From positions 4,892,056 to 4,956,055 of the forward strand of contig OZ024825.1 of assembly GCA_964016985.1 (NCBI GenBank): a stretch of 64,000 nt of DNA, read 5' to 3'. The DNA comes from Anodontia alba (lineage: Eukaryota > Mollusca > Bivalvia > Lucinida > Lucinidae). Position 1 is the stretch's first letter. Each line of letters opens with the position of its first letter. Positions 11,598-23,033 of the stretch are shown here, in pieces. The notes beneath the pieces are model-generated. The model saw only the letters and a list, made by a program, of their open reading frames with translations. It did no database searches and had not been told where the DNA came from. The translations under genes were made by a program, and so were the position numbers.

Positions 11598-11877
11598 CAT
11601 TACGAAAACACGCCTATGCAAATATATTGAAAATTTTACAACCAAAAAGGATAATTTTTTAGATGAAAAATTCTGATATTTTTCATATTTTTTCTCAAAA
11701 CATAGATTGTGGGTATTCGTTAGAACCGCCTCGGCGAGCCGGTTCTAACGAGTACCCACAATCTATGTTTTTTTTAATAAAATAAGAAAAATAATGTTTA
11801 CCCATATAAACCCCAGTTTTACTATATAAAAGCGGGGTTTAAGGGGGTCAGAATTATATAGGCGTGTTTTCGTGATG
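11598..11877 (+). mobile_element. Family A MITE, copy 1
   Basis: 280 bp. Terminal inverted repeats CATTACGAAAACACGCCTAT and ATAGGCGTGTTTTCGTGATG. The arms differ: the left is AATTTTA-rich, the right carries CCCCAGTTTTACTATATAAA. The centre is a near-perfect palindrome of about 110 bp, TTTCTGCTC outward and GGGTACTCGTTAGAACCGCC inward. Ten copies occur in this window in both orientations. Confidence 0.92.
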
Positions 11878-11999
11878 GTGTATTACCGTAATCATTTTTC
11901 TGGCTTTAATGTGCGCATCTGTGATGTGATTGGCAAATAAAAATGAGTGGAGTTGTTTTCAAAAGAGTGTTTTGATGTTTTCGCTATAACCTTTACCAC

Positions 12000-12245
12000 T
12001 CTCTTGACTTATTCAGCAGACAGACAATAAATTAGTGCTATTTTTTTTTTCTTCAGACAAAAAAAGATTTGACATTTATTTATTTATTTATTTAATTATT
12101 CGGAAAATAGGATTGTCAGAATATAGGATGGAGACAATTTGCATGAAATGTTAAATCCTTTTTTTTCTGGAAAAATATATATATATAAAAAAAAAAATAT
12201 TTCAATATGTCGTGCTGAAAATTTTACCCAGAGTGCTTAGCGTTA
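12000..12245. repeat. Family L MITE copy
   Basis: Starts near ACCTTTACCACTCTC. It contains TTTGACATTT and later AATTTGCATGAAATG as opposing arms around an (ATTT)n tract, and ends with TGCTGAAAATTTTACCCAG. Other copies: 13400-13550 (half), 18028-18195, 30300-30592. Confidence 0.6.
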
Positions 12246-12249
12246 AACA

Positions 12250-12690
12250 GGTTTCAAAAACCCGTTTTTTCCTCTTGTCTTTCGGTACCTTGGGAAGGTT
12301 GTGTTCCGTAATTGTGGCTTTTTCTAGACGTCTTCATTTCTATTTTACCGAATTCTTGGAATGTTTACTTCAATAAGTAGCCTACACAATATATGATGAA
12401 CAGTGTACACCTTGATAAAGCTGGGCGTAAACTTGTCGCGTGTTTAGTCAACTGAGGAATGTCAGGGTTAAACCACATTTTGTCATTAAAACAGCTTTGC
12501 AGACAGAATTGCCTCCTTATTGCTTTAGGAATTTGCTCCATACGTTCCTCTAAGTGTCTGGGAGCAAACTCTTTTATCTTAGTGCAGCCCTAAATCAGAA
12601 GAAAGGCAAAGTTTCCCTGTCAGTTATTTCCCTTGGAGGTGTGTCCACTCCCTTTAACTTGGAAATGCTCAAATTATAAGAGTCGCAAGA
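12250..12690. other. No gene; short piece of interspersed repeat R
   Basis: Contains CTTGGGAAGGTTGTGTTCCG (about 12289-12308), part of a short repeat seen more than ten times in the window. The rest is unrecognised. Confidence 0.45.
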
Positions 12691-12850
12691 TCAGAAAAAT
12701 AACTTCGGACTTCTGTGCCCATCGAAGTTCTGATGAGCCTGCGCATTCGCGCAGGCTGATCAGAATCTTCACTGGGCGCATTTTTGGATAGCCAAGGACG
12801 CTACGTTTCTCCATGTGGATAATGAAGAGTCTAATCAGACTGCATATTTC
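12690..12850. repeat. Family M MITE copy
   Basis: Contains the palindrome GAGCCTGCGCATTCGCGCAG followed by GCTGATC, and GGATAGCCAAGGACGC shared with the copies at 10740 and 20680. Confidence 0.65.
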
Positions 12851-12900
12851 AGAATGTAAGTTTTCCCATGTTATGGTTTAGATAAAAGTTGCATGATATA

Positions 12901-13250
12901 CAGTCGAACTTCAATGGCTCGAACACGTTTAGGACCATAGAAAATTGTTCGAGCCATGGGTTGTTCGAGCCAATGAAGAATGCATGATGCCAGGTCAGGA
13001 AGCAAATATCGCTAATTCTGGGAAATCGATCTTCCACACAATAATTGTATGTTGAGTGTACTCATTAGAATCGCCTCGAAGAGGCGATTCTAATGAGTAC
13101 ACACAATATACAATTTCATAATGAAATATAAAACGTTCTTAAATATGTGTTTTCTTGATCTATTGGATAAATTTCCTAGGGACTCAAAAACGAGTTCGAA
13201 TTAGCCATGGTGAACGAGCCATCGGTGTTCGAGCTATTGAGATTCGACTG
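12901..13250. mobile_element. Family H MITE (pogo/Tigger-like ends) with core B, copy 1
   Basis: 350 bp flanked by TA (12899-12900, 13251-13252). Ends are CAGTCGAACTTCAATGGCTC and its partner GAGCTATTGAGATTCGACTG. GTTCGAGCC motifs repeat near the ends. The central perfect palindrome (about 13047-13115) contains TACTCATTAGAATCGCCTCG, a variant of the family A core. Second copy at 50288-50636. Confidence 0.9.
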
Positions 13251-13399
13251 TACATGTAGTTTTGTGTGTTCTACACTATTGATACATATCCAGTAGGAAA
13301 CCATAGGTAACTGTATTTTCATTGAACAAATATAAATTTCTCCGTAGTTTGTTTCGATCCTGAGTTCGTGGAATAACGAGTTGCGACGCCGTTTTTAGA

Positions 13400-13550
13400 C
13401 ATTTTCTTAACCTTTAACACTAACTGGGCTAATCCAGGAGACGAGAAAATCCAATTTTTCTTAATTTTTTCCAGAAAACAGGATTTGACATTTCATGCAA
13501 ATTGTCTCCAGTAGATATTTTACCTGATAAATATCTACAGAATATTTGTA
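13400..13550. repeat. Half copy of family L
   Basis: CCTTTAACACTAACTGGG start and GACATTTCATGCAAATTGTC, without the opposing arm. Confidence 0.5.
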
Positions 13551-13624
13551 ATTGCGGAAAATACTTTACACTTGATTGAAGGATACTATTGTTTTGCTTC
13601 CTGATAGGTGGCGTTGGCTCACAT

Positions 13625-13945
13625 TCCCAGCAGGGGCGGATCCATTGATAGATTGTGTTGGGGTTTAATGACACGTCAACCCTTTTGGGTCATTTTGTGT
13701 CGTCTCCGAGAGAAAGGGAGAAAAGAGATAGAAGAGACAGTAGAGGAGATGAAAGAAAAAGGACAGGGAAGAAAAAGGAACAGGAATGAAAGTGAAGAAG
13801 CAGAATAGAAACATTCCCCCTCTACCCTTACCTTCTACAAGGATAGCAGGCTTTGCTCAATTGTAAGCCAGTATCAGTTGGACGCCCGGTGACGTCAGAT
13901 ACGACACCTTCGCACCACTCGACCACCCCCACAGGGGCGGATCCA
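13625..13945 (+). repeat. GTTGGGG repeat, copy 2, flanked by a 15-bp direct duplication
   Basis: The repeat is flanked by CAGGGGCGGATCCAT at about 13630-13645 and again at about 13932-13946. This may be a target-site duplication from retroposition. The duplicated motif is also the terminal repeat of MITE family Q, so the repeat may simply have landed in a Q end. Confidence 0.65.
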
Positions 13946-14580
13946 TAAAGGGTTCGGGAGTTTAGTCCATCCCCTTTAGGATTCATAATAATTTCATTTT
14001 CATAGGAAATTTTGGTGTGTGTATGGGTGGGGGGGGGATAAATTTTGTGTACGGTACTTACCCTAATATATGCACAACACTTTAATTTCTTAATATTCAA
14101 GTCATTTTACTACCTGTTATAGTGCTGGGTGAGTGGCAAATAGTGTAGACCCTGCCTTCTGTGGTGCCTGGTCTGGGTCTACACTGTTTGCTCAGGGCTG
14201 TCTGTCCGAATACATAGTGAACGTACAGCATAATTTGATCATACTGAATCCATTGTCTCACCAGATTTTGAACCTCCTATTAAATAATCTTGGTTTGATT
14301 GTGTTAACCCTTGTGGGTCATTTTGTATCGTCTCCGAGAGAAAGGGAGAAAAGAGATAGAAGAGATAGTAGAAAAGATGAAGAGAAGGACAGGGAAGAAA
14401 GAGGAACAGGAATGAGTGTGAAGAAATAATAAAAACATCCCCCCTCTAACCTTACCTGCTACAAGGAATAGCAGGCCTTGCCCAACTGCAAGCCAATATC
14501 AGTTGGACACCCCAGTGACGTAATATACAGGACACTTTCTCAACACCCGACCACCCCAAATAATCCTGGATCCGCCCCTG
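13931..14580. mobile_element. Family Q MITE (hAT-like ends) with nested insertions
   Basis: Left end CAGGGGCGGATCCATAAAGG and right end CCTGGATCCGCCCCTG. Inside are a family D MITE (about 14051-14228, TACGGTACTTACCCTAA to CGAATACATAGTG, with a degenerate core C at 14134-14194) and a shortened GTTGGGG repeat (14296-14570). A second Q element is at 18207-18562. Confidence 0.65.
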
Positions 14581-14673
14581 TTGAGTCTGAGAATTACAAA
14601 ATTATAAGGCAAGATTACGACCCCATGCTCTCCGTCACCAGCCAAATAAAAAATAAAAAAAAAAAAAAAACAA

Positions 14674-16393
14674 CTAGAAATGTGTTTGTAAAACACTATA
14701 CCCCCAACTATACAAAATGCCAAAGTTGAAAAGGAACATAACTCTGACCAAAATTTGAACAGTTCATCTACACATTGGTTCCAAACTGCTTGCAAAATTT
14801 CATGAGTCTAAATCAAGTGGGTCATTAGATATTTTGCTTACAAGATTTTCATTGCCCTACGTTTGAAAAGGGGCATTACTCCACTATAAACCAGAAAAGA
14901 AAAACCAAAGTGACAACGGGCCATAACTCAAGAAGTATCCGGCGGTATTTATTCAAATGTTTATCAGGTCATCTACTTCTCACTTACAATCTATTCACTA
15001 GGTGTCAAGGCTCTAGCTTCAATAGTTTTATTGTGCTGAAAAGATTTCATCCATATATTTTCTGTGGGCCATGACTCAGGAAAGACACATGACCTTGACA
15101 AGAAAAAAATGTGCCAGCTATTTTTTTTTCATGAGGAATCCATATATGAAATTTCAAAACCCCAGCATGCATAGTTCAAAAGTTAGGCTATGCATCAAAG
15201 TGTGCAAAAATGCCCAAAGTGACAAAGGGCCATAACTCAAGAAGTACTTTCCAGAATTTATTCTTAAATTGATCAGGTCATCTACTCATCGCTACCAATC
15301 TATTCCTCAAATTTGAAGGCTCTAGCTTTGATAGTTTTTTGAGAAAATTTGCTGACAAGATTTCATCTATATTTTTTCAAAAAGCCATAACTCAGGAAAC
15401 TGGTATAAGAAAAGATAAGAAAAAAATATGTGTCAGCTATTATTTCACGAGGAGTCCAAATATGAAATTTCAACCCTAGCATGCACAGTTCAAAGGTTAG
15501 GCTATGCATCAACAAGATTTCATCCATATTTTTTCAAAGGCCATAACTCAGGAAATGGGCATAATCCTGACAAGAAAAAAATAATATGTCCAGCTATTGT
15601 TGTATGAGAAATCCATACATGAAATATCAAAACCCTAGCATGCACAAGTCAAAAGTTATGCTATGCATCAGAAAGTGTGCAATGTAAAATGCTCAAAATT
15701 ACAAAGGGCGATAACTCATGATGTACTTTTCAGAATTTATTCAAAAGTTAATCAGGTCATATACTCATCACTACCAATCTATTCATCAGGTTTCAAGGCT
15801 CTAGCTTCAATGGCTTTTTTTCGATAATTTGCTGACAAGATTTTATCTATATTTTACAAATGGCCATAACTCAGGAAAGGGGCATAATCTTTATGAGAAA
15901 ACAATATGTGTCAGCTATTTTTTTTCATTAGGAATTCATATATGAAATTTCAAAACACTATCCTGCACAGTTTAAAAGTTATACTATGCATAAAAAAGCA
16001 TGCAATGTAAAAATGCTAAGTTACAAAGAGCCATAACTCATGAAGTAGCTTTCAGAATTTATTCAAAAGTTAATCAGGTCATCTACTAATCACTATCAAT
16101 CTATTCCCCAGGTTTCAAAGCTCTAGCTCCAACGGTTTTTGAGATATTTTGCTGACAAGATTTCATCCAGCCATAACACAGGAAAGGGACATAATCCTGA
16201 TGAGAAAAAAATACATGTCCACTATTTTTTCATGAGGAATCCAAACATGAAATTTCAAAACCCTAGCATGCACAGTTCAGAAGTTATGCTATACATCAAA
16301 AAGCATAACGGACACACACACAGACAGACGCACAGACACAAGAATGACCCAGAAGCAATATACCCCTCCAACTTCTTAGAAGTTGGGGGAATA
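14674..16393 (+). mobile_element. Helitron/HINE-like minisatellite element 2
   Basis: Starts CTAGAAATGTGTTTGTAAAA with a GTGTTT/AAACAC hairpin, then TATACCCCCAACT, which is inverted at the end as AGTTGGGGGAATA. The interior is about six units of 150-220 bp with GGCCATAACTCAGGAAA, AGGTCATCTACTCATCACTA and CTAGCATGCACAG. An ACACACACAGACAGACGCAC tract (about 16313-16340) and a terminal hairpin CCCCTCCAACTTCTTAGAAG precede ATAAAAAAC. Confidence 0.75.
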
Positions 16394-16498
16394 AAAAACA
16401 AGCTAACAAAAGACAACAACAACAATTTCTCACACTAAATAGCTTTTATTGATTTTTGGCAAATTATTTACTTCAGCACTAGCAATTGTTAACCCTTC

Positions 16499-16708
16499 TG
16501 CTTTGTCATCTACTTGTGATTTTAAAAGTCATTTTTACAAACAGTGTGGACCCAGATCAGACTGCTCCTTTGGGAGCAGTCTGATCTGGGTCCACACTGT
16601 TTGCCTATATGCAAAATGTAAGTTTGAAAAGTTTGCAAGAAGATGCAGCAGACGACATAAGCAGACTACATTTTCAGACGCAGATTTTCTTGGCACTTTA
16701 AGGGTTAA
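16499..16708. mobile_element. Family G MITE with core C
   Basis: About 210 bp with TTAACCCTTCTGC at the left and CTTTAAGGGTTAA at the right. The perfect central palindrome (about 16535-16607) reads CAGTGTGGACCCAGATCAGA inward to CTGCTCC. The same core is found with other ends in families D, E and F. Confidence 0.8.
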
Positions 16709-16760
16709 TGAAAAATGGTATCAAACTGCGTGAAATGTCACTGAAACGTTTGTGATGCCC

Positions 16761-17888
16761 TTAACCCATTTAAGCCTAGCATCCCAAGAAAGTGACATTG
16801 GCAAACAGTGTGGACCCAGATCAGACACCACAGAACACGGCATATGATCAGGGTCTACACTGTTTGTTTTATGTTAAGAAACCTGATTATAATAACAAGA
16901 ACTGTCAGCAGACAGCATAGCTTACCTGGAATTGGGGTGATAGTGGAGTGTCAGGTTGCTCTTTAGGACCAGTCTGATCTGGGTCTGCACTGTTTCCTTA
17001 GGCCTATCTGTCCCAATACTTAGAATCATTACTGTAAGAGGAAATGTTATGGGATTTTAGCTCTTGATAGGATTTCTTGTGCTATGGTTTGGTCATTTGT
17101 TGTCATGAATTTGACATTATCAGGGATTTATTATAAAATTTCTGTGACCTTGACCTTGAGGTCATAGGCATGGGTGGGGGTGATGATGAATAAAACTTTG
17201 GACCTGTATCTATTATTATTCCAAATATGAACCAAATCTATCGTATGGTTTGGAAAATTTGAGCTCTTAAAACTAATATAAAATTTCAAAGTTCTAAGCT
17301 TTGATCTTGAGGCCATGGGCAAGAGCAGTGAGTATTGCTGAATAAAACTTTGACCTGTATCTATCATCATGTCAAATATGAACAAAATCCATTGTATGGT
17401 GGAAAATATGAACTCTTAAAAATTTTTAATATAAAACTGTTAGGTCTGTGACCTTGACCTTGAGGTCATAGGCATGATGAACAAAATCCATCATATAGTT
17501 TGGAAAATATTAGCTCAAAAAAATCTTTAACGTTAAAAATTTCCAAATACATGACCTTGACCTGCCCTTGACCTTGAGTTAATGGGCTGGGGTACTGCTG
17601 AATAAAAGTTTGGAACTATATCTATCATCATACCAAATATGAACCAAATCTATTGCATGGTCTGGAAATCTATCACAAGGTCTGGAAAATATAAGCTCTT
17701 AAAAAACTTTAACGTAAATGTAGATGCCGACGCTGACACTGACGCCGACGCCAATGCCGGGGGTAGTGCAACAGCTCTTCCTGGACTTCGTCCAGACAAG
17801 CTAAAAACCAATCATGCACCCCTTATATAGGAATTGGACCCATCCAAAGAGTAAAGGTAGAAGAGTCCACTGGGCATAAATGGGTTAA
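16761..17888. mobile_element. Family E MITE, copy 1, carrying a HINE-like insert
   Basis: Left end TTAACCCATTTAAGCCTAGC and right end GCATAAATGGGTTAA. Core C is at about 16803-16868. A HINE-like element (16896-17801) begins after TAATAA. The right arm (CTTATATAGGAATTGGACCC, AGAAGAGTCCA) matches the right arm of the E copy at 18608-20570. Confidence 0.82.
16896..17801 (+). mobile_element. HINE-like insert with GACCTTGACCTTGAGGTCAT tandem core
   Basis: Starts CAAGAACTGTCAGCAGACAG (hairpin CTGTC/GACAG). It contains about four 140-160-bp units with ACCTTGACCTTGAGGTCAT and CAAATATGAACCAAATC. A GACGCCGACGCC tract (about 17725-17757), a CTGGACTTCGTCCAG hairpin and CTAAAAA follow. About 75 bp at 16960-17030 is a piece of core C with a family D end. 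Confidence 0.72.
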
Positions 17889-18027
17889 ACTGCAACCATG
17901 AGGTCACATTTCCTAGTCCTGTACTGCAGTTCAGTGTGGACCAGTGCATCAACTAGTGGCAGGTGGGCAATCACATTCCTTTTTTTGGCCAGGAAAACTT
18001 GATAGAAGATACGTCCTCTTATGATAA

Positions 18028-18195
18028 TTAACCTTTACCACTCTCTCCACAAATTCTCTTATTTTTTCCTAGAAGATCCGCTTTGACATTTCATGTAAAT
18101 TGTCTCTTTAAGAGACAATTTGCATAAAAATGCCAAAGCCTATTTTTTTAAGAAAAAAAGAAAAAAATATTTCAAAATGCTGTCTGCTGAAATTT
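18028..18195. repeat. Family L MITE copy
   Basis: TTAACCTTTACCACTCTC start. The central palindrome runs CATTTCATGTAAATTGTCTC, TTTAA, GAGACAATTTGCATAAAAAT. The tail is GCTGAAATTTTTACCCA. Confidence 0.75.
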
Positions 18196-18206
18196 TTACC
18201 CAACCA

Positions 18207-18562
18207 CAGTGGCAGATCCAGGATGATATCTGTAGGGTGGTGGGGGTGTTAGATTTGATCAAACTACCGTACTTTCTCTTATGTACATGTAGTCAGAAAG
18301 ACAGTCCTGTCAAACAGTGTAGACTCAGATGTGTCTGATCAGGGTCTACACTGTTTGCCACTCATCCAGCAATTTTAAGCACATTCATGAATAGTAAAAT
18401 TGACTTTTTGAATAGAAGGATAAGGTAAAGAGTAAGGGATGTGAAAATTTAGGATAAATTCGGTAGCCCAAATATTTCAAAAAACTTCCTACAAAAAATG
18501 AAATTTGAGTCAAAAAGGGGTTAGACTGAACTTCCCGAACCCCTCTGAATCCGCCTCTGAAT
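18207..18562. mobile_element. Family Q MITE copy 2 with nested core C piece
   Basis: Left end CAGTGGCAGATCCAGGATG and right end ACCCCTCTGAATCCGCCTCTG compare with the 13931-14580 ends. At 18305-18353 a short core C palindrome is embedded, with family D flanking sequence on its right. Confidence 0.6.
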
Positions 18563-18607
18563 CATCTAAGTGTAACTGACCTCAGGGTCTTAATAATGAA
18601 CTACTCA

Positions 18608-20570
18608 TTAGCCCATTTATGCCTAGCATCTCATAAAAGGGACATTGGCAAACAGTGTTGACTGAGATCTGATGCCGCAGAATGCGGCATCTGATCAATG
18701 TCTACACTATTTGCATTAAATTCAGGCCTTTCTATAAAACATGGTAGTAACAAGAGCTCCGCCAAGCGGGGCATTATACGCCTGTGGCAAGTAATAAGAT
18801 GTAGCACATAAACTGGCTCCTGTATAATTCAGTGCTCCGGATATAAACTGTAAGTGGAATTACAAAAAAAAAAAAAAATAAAAAAAAATTTCATTGGGGC
18901 ATACCTCTGCTGATATTTAGTGAACTGTAACCTAAGGGTCCAAGCTGGCCCAGAAATTAAGGGAGAAGTGACTTCTCCCTCCTGGGAAAATAGGGAGAAG
19001 TTTGCTGCTTCTAGGGAGAACTGCTTTCTGATGGAGGACACACCACAAAAGCATGGCTATATTATAAGCTCATATGAGCTGAATGTTTTTCCTATACATC
19101 CATATCGGACTAAACAATAACAAAACAAAAATAAACAACCAAAAAAAAAAAAAAAAAATGCTGCAAGAAATTTTTTTGTAATCCTTTAACTTGTTTAATA
19201 CTGATTTTATTTTTGTTCTTCAAGGGAGCCAAATCAGAAGAGTATTAAAAAAAAAATAAAAATTAAAAAAGAATTATGTATTTATAAAGATTTAATAATG
19301 ACAACCTTTCCTTGCAAGTCTAATAAAAGAAAATGTTAAAAAAAAAAAAAATCAATATCTTGACCATATGACCAAAACTTTACTTATTTGCAAAAAAATA
19401 TACCTATTATATAATAAAATTTGCACACTATTACCTCTAAACAACATGCTGCGAGAAGTTTACAAAAATTTTCAAAGGGGCATAAATCTGCAAATATTTG
19501 GTGCACTGTAACCTAAAAAAAATATGTGCTGCTCCACATCATTGTGTAACTATTTATGAAGTTTCAGCTTGATCGGATGTAAACTGTAGGAGGATTTAGC
19601 CGAAAACAAAAACATTAACAGAAATTTTCAAAGGGGTATAACTCTGCTAATATTTGGTGGACTGTAACCTTGAAACAATATGTGCTGCTCCACATCATGG
19701 TCTAACTACCGATCAAGTTTCAGCTTGATCGGATGTCAACTGTAGGAGGAGTTAGCCAGAAACAAGAAGTCTACCAAAATTTTCAAAGGGGCATAACTCT
19801 GCTAATATTTGGTGAACTGTAACCTTGAAACAATATGCACTGCTCCACATCATGGTCTAACTATATATGAAGTTTCAGCTTGATCTGATGTAAACTGTAG
19901 GAGGAGTTAACCGGAAATGAAAAGTTTACAGAAATTTTCTAAGGGGCATAACTCTACAAACATTTGGTGAGCTGTAACCTCAAAACAATATGCGCTGTGC
20001 CACATCATGGTCTAACTATATAGTGCCACATCATGGATTAACTATATAGCAAGTTTCAGCTTGATCGGATGTAAACTGTAGGAGGAGTTAGCCGGAAACG
20101 AAAAGTCTACTGAAATTTTCAAAGGGGCGTAACTCTGCTAATATTTGGTGGACTGTAACCTCGAAATTTTATGCACTGCTCCACATCATGGTCTAACTAT
20201 ATATGAAGTTTCAGCTTGATCGGATGTAAAATGTAGGAGTTAATCGGAAATGAAAAGTTTACAGAAATTTTCTAAGGGGCATAACTCTGCAAACATTTAG
20301 TGGACTGTAACCTCGAAAAAATATGCTCTGCGCCACATCATGGTCTAGCTATATACCAAGTTTCAGCTTGATCGGATGTAAACTGTAGGAGGAATTAGCT
20401 GGAAACGAAAAAGTTTATGGACGGACGAACGGACGCCATACCCTGTAACATAATACGTCTCTTTTTCAAACAAATAATATAATAAAAACTAACCAGACAC
20501 TACTTATATAGGTAATGGACCCGTCCAAAGAATTAAGATAGAAGAGTCCATTCTGCATAAACGGGTTAAC
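18608..20570. mobile_element. Family E MITE, copy 2, carrying a different HINE-like insert
   Basis: Left end TTAGCCCATTTATGCCTAGC and right end GCATAAACGGGTTAA. Core C is at 18648-18714. A HINE-like element starts at 18751 after TAGTAA and ends near 20482, followed by the conserved right arm (CTTATATAGGTAATGGACCC, AGAAGAGTCCA). The frame is the same as at 16761-17888, but the interior minisatellite is unrelated. Confidence 0.82.
18751..20482 (+). mobile_element. HINE-like insert with TAACTCTGC..ATATTTGGTG tandem core
   Basis: Starts CAAGAGCTCCGCCAAGCGGG (CCGC/GCGG hairpin). About seven units of 150-170 bp carry AAAGGGGCATAACTCTGC, CTCCACATCATGGTCTAACT and AGCTTGATCGGATGTAAACT. It ends in GGACGGACGAACGGACGCC (about 20418-20436) and ACATAATACGTCTC. 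An intervening AT-rich stretch (19120-19430) has several poly(A) runs. Confidence 0.75.
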
Positions 20571-20599
20571 CTAACTGCAAATGATTACATAATTATATG

Positions 20600-20790
20600 A
20601 GTCTCAACTTCAGAAAACATACCTTCGGACATGTGCCCCAAGTAAAGATTCAGATCAGCCTGCGCATTCACATTTTGGATATAGCCAAGGATGCAAAGTT
20701 TCTGGCTCTGATCTGATTGGATATGCTGGCTGATTTGAGTCTTCATTTTGCGCACATGTCAGAAGGAAGATTTTATCACTTGGGTTGGAT
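20600..20790. repeat. Family M MITE copy
   Basis: ACATACCTTCGGACATGTGC start, CAGATCAGCCTGCGCATTC, GATATAGCCAAGGATGC and GCGCACATGTCAGAAGG. Confidence 0.65.
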
Positions 20791-20811
20791 TAGAGTTTAA
20801 TGGCTCAGTCA

Positions 20812-21032
20812 AGGTCATGTCGAGTCGGTCAGTTTACCTAACCACATTTTTCCTGGTAAGGATTGGTCCTCCAAGCGGTTAGCTAGTACTTGTACACATT
20901 CTTTCATAAAAAACTGCATGACTACTGACTCCACAAAAGAATGTTACCAGACCCAGTGGGGATTGAACCCACTACCTCCTTAAGTCCTTATCACTAGTTG
21001 GACACGTATCCGATTGAGCCACAGAGGCCGAC
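20812..21032 (-). mobile_element. tRNA-derived SINE, family S1, reverse copy
   Basis: The reverse complement begins GTCGGCCTCTGTGGCTCAAT (A box) with B box GTGGGTTCAATCCCCAC, and continues into the S1 body with GGTTAGGTAAACTGACCG-type sequence. A diverged copy of 9601-9920. Confidence 0.82.
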
Positions 21033-21111
21033 TTTCTTTCACATGAGGCTCACATAGTACACAGCTCAAGAAAAGACTAATTTTACTAACCTAAAGAATA
21101 ATATCATCACA

Positions 21112-21376
21112 AAAACATGCCTATTCAAATATATAGAAATTTCACCTCCAAAAACTAAAAATTTTCAAAATAAAAAAAAAACTGATATTTTTCATATTTC
21201 TGCTCAAAACATAGATTGTGGGTACTCTTTAGAACCACCTCAGCGAGGCAGTTCTAACAAGTACCCACAATCTATGTTTTTGAGCAAAATTAAAAAAAAA
21301 TAATGTGTACCCCTGTAAACCCCAGTTTCACTATATAAAATGGGGTTTAAGGGGGTCAAAATTATATAAGCATGTT
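21112..21376 (+). mobile_element. Family A MITE copy
   Basis: TCACAAAAACATGCCTATTC left end, central palindrome about 21206-21280 (GTACTCTTTAGAACCACCTC), right arm with ACCCCAGTTTCACTATATAA. The right terminus is degenerate. Confidence 0.88.
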
Positions 21377-21683
21377 TTCTTATTTTCTTATTTCTCCATT
21401 ACAACAGGTTGGGGACAATTCTAATGTGCAGTCACAATATAAATTTTCAAGCTGAAATAAAAATACCGTTTTCTGATGACTTTCTTACATTTCAGCTATG
21501 TATAAAAATAAACAATAATACTAATACATTTGTAATAACTATATATATCTAGCAAAATTGAAGAAAAACATGTAAACATTTAAGATACACAAGTCGAGTC
21601 TCAATTAGTTTTAGTAAAACAAATCACTAAAAGAAGATGAATGACCCCTATCTTCGAACATGCAAGCACCAGAAACAGAAGCC

Positions 21684-21922
21684 CTGGGCCCAGTTGTTCA
21701 AAGCTAACGACGTCGTTAGTTAACGTTTCGTTAAAATTTACATCGAGTGATACGCAAATATGCTGAAATTTTTTGCTGAAAAAATGTGAGTAGCTTTTGC
21801 AGTGCAAAAGCTACTCACAATTTTTCAGCAAAAATATTGTGTATTGAATCCGCTAAAACAGTTAACGAAATGACCCTTAACAAGCTTGTTAAGCTAACGA
21901 CGCTTTGAACAACTGGGCCCAG
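21684..21922. mobile_element. Family J MITE, copy 1
   Basis: Ends are CTGGGCCCAGTTGTTCAAAG and its reverse complement. A subterminal palindrome, TAACGACGTCGTTA, follows. The central palindrome is TTTTTTGCTGAAAAAATGTG, AGTAGCTTTTGCA and mirror. Other copies: 34561-34811, 51307-51554. Confidence 0.85.
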
Positions 21923-22239
21923 ATCAGAGAACAGTTGTTTTATTAAATGTGCCATCAAAGATCCAAATTATCTCAAAACTGTTTTAGTTATAATTTATAA
22001 ATTAACATTTTGCATAGTTGTAGAAAAGGTCTTATTATTGAGTAAATTTGTATTTAGTGTGGAACATCCTTCAGATAGGAGTGTTAACTTCTAGTGGGAT
22101 CTTCTACCACAACTTTGGGCCAGTCTATTACCAATAGCAAGAGATTTGGTTTGATAGAAATTCCTGTTTTTAATGCAACAGTGTAGACCCTTATCAGATG
22201 CTGCATTCTGAACTAGACACAAAGCTGTTTCAAAGTAAA

Positions 22240-22443
22240 CCCTAATCCTGCTGAACCAGGTTATGCCCTGACCTTACAAACATGTAGATCCAGATCAAGT
22301 GGCTGAAGAAGCAAACTGATCTGGAGCTATGCTGCTTGTCTCTTAGTACATAACTTTACATCAACATTCTGGATCAAGAAAACAGATTGGCTATCAGGCA
22401 GAAGTGGGCATGGCTAAATTTATTCAGTATGACAAGGGTTAAT
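22240..22443. repeat. Degenerate family F MITE, inverted
   Basis: TAATCCTGCTGAACCAGGTT at the left, core C-like GTAGATCCAGATCAAGTGGC and AACTGATCTGGAGC in the middle, and CAGTATGACAAGGGTTAAT at the right. It is the reverse of the better copies at 32356, 39797 and 40178. Confidence 0.65.
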
Positions 22444-22484
22444 AAAGAAGTTCAGGAAATGCCACAATGAGAGATTGCCATCTA

Positions 22485-22700
22485 CCGTATTTACCCTAAG
22501 TATTCGGACACCTCAACTCCTTACCATGTATGTTCTAAAATTTGAACCAGTACAATTCACTACCCGATGTTGTGTCTAAAAAATGCTGGAAGAGTGGCAA
22601 ACAGTGTAGACCCAGATCAGACGCCACATTCTGTGGCGTCTCATCTGGGTCTATACTGTTTGCTCAGGCCTGTCTGTCCGAATACATATGGTAAATACTG
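22485..22700. mobile_element. Family D MITE with core C
   Basis: 216 bp, TA on both sides (22483-22484, 22701-22702). Ends CCGTATTTACCCTAAGTATT and ATACATATGGTAAATACTG. Core C at 22594-22663 (ACAGTGTAGACCCAGATCAG, ACGCCACATTCTGTGGCGT, mirror). The conceptual translation VANSVDPDQTPHSVASHLGL is not a real protein. Confidence 0.87.
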
Positions 22701-23033
22701 TACATTTGATATCGAGCAGAACAGCAAAAGAACACAAACATACAAATCCAGAACATACAACTAAAGGACTAGCCAAGCAACCAGTTCCCACTTCCGTAAG
22801 TAAGGCAATCATAAAGCTAGATTGGGTGGAACAGATGCAAGCACAAGGCTCCAAATAAGATAGAGCAAAACTAACTCCACAGCTAGGAGCCACAAAGTAA
22901 CACTGACAATGAATAATATCAGAACTATCGCCTTATAACAATGTGTCTCCTTTTACAAGATAAAAATCTAAAAGGCTGCCTTTGGAAACAAAGAACACAC
23001 AAAAGAACAAAACTTAGAGACTCACATTTATCA

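Noticed and set aside
14499..14795. 98-residue minus ORF
   Set aside because: Spans a MITE end, a poly(A) run and a minisatellite head. No recognisable protein.
20000..20460. CRISPR-like array
   Set aside because: Direct repeats are contiguous minisatellite units of about 160 bp without spacer/repeat alternation, in a eukaryotic context.
22567..22764. ORF with VANSVDPDQTPHSVASHLGL
   Set aside because: It is the conceptual translation of a family D MITE with core C. Similar frames appear wherever the repeat occurs, and there is no independent coding evidence.
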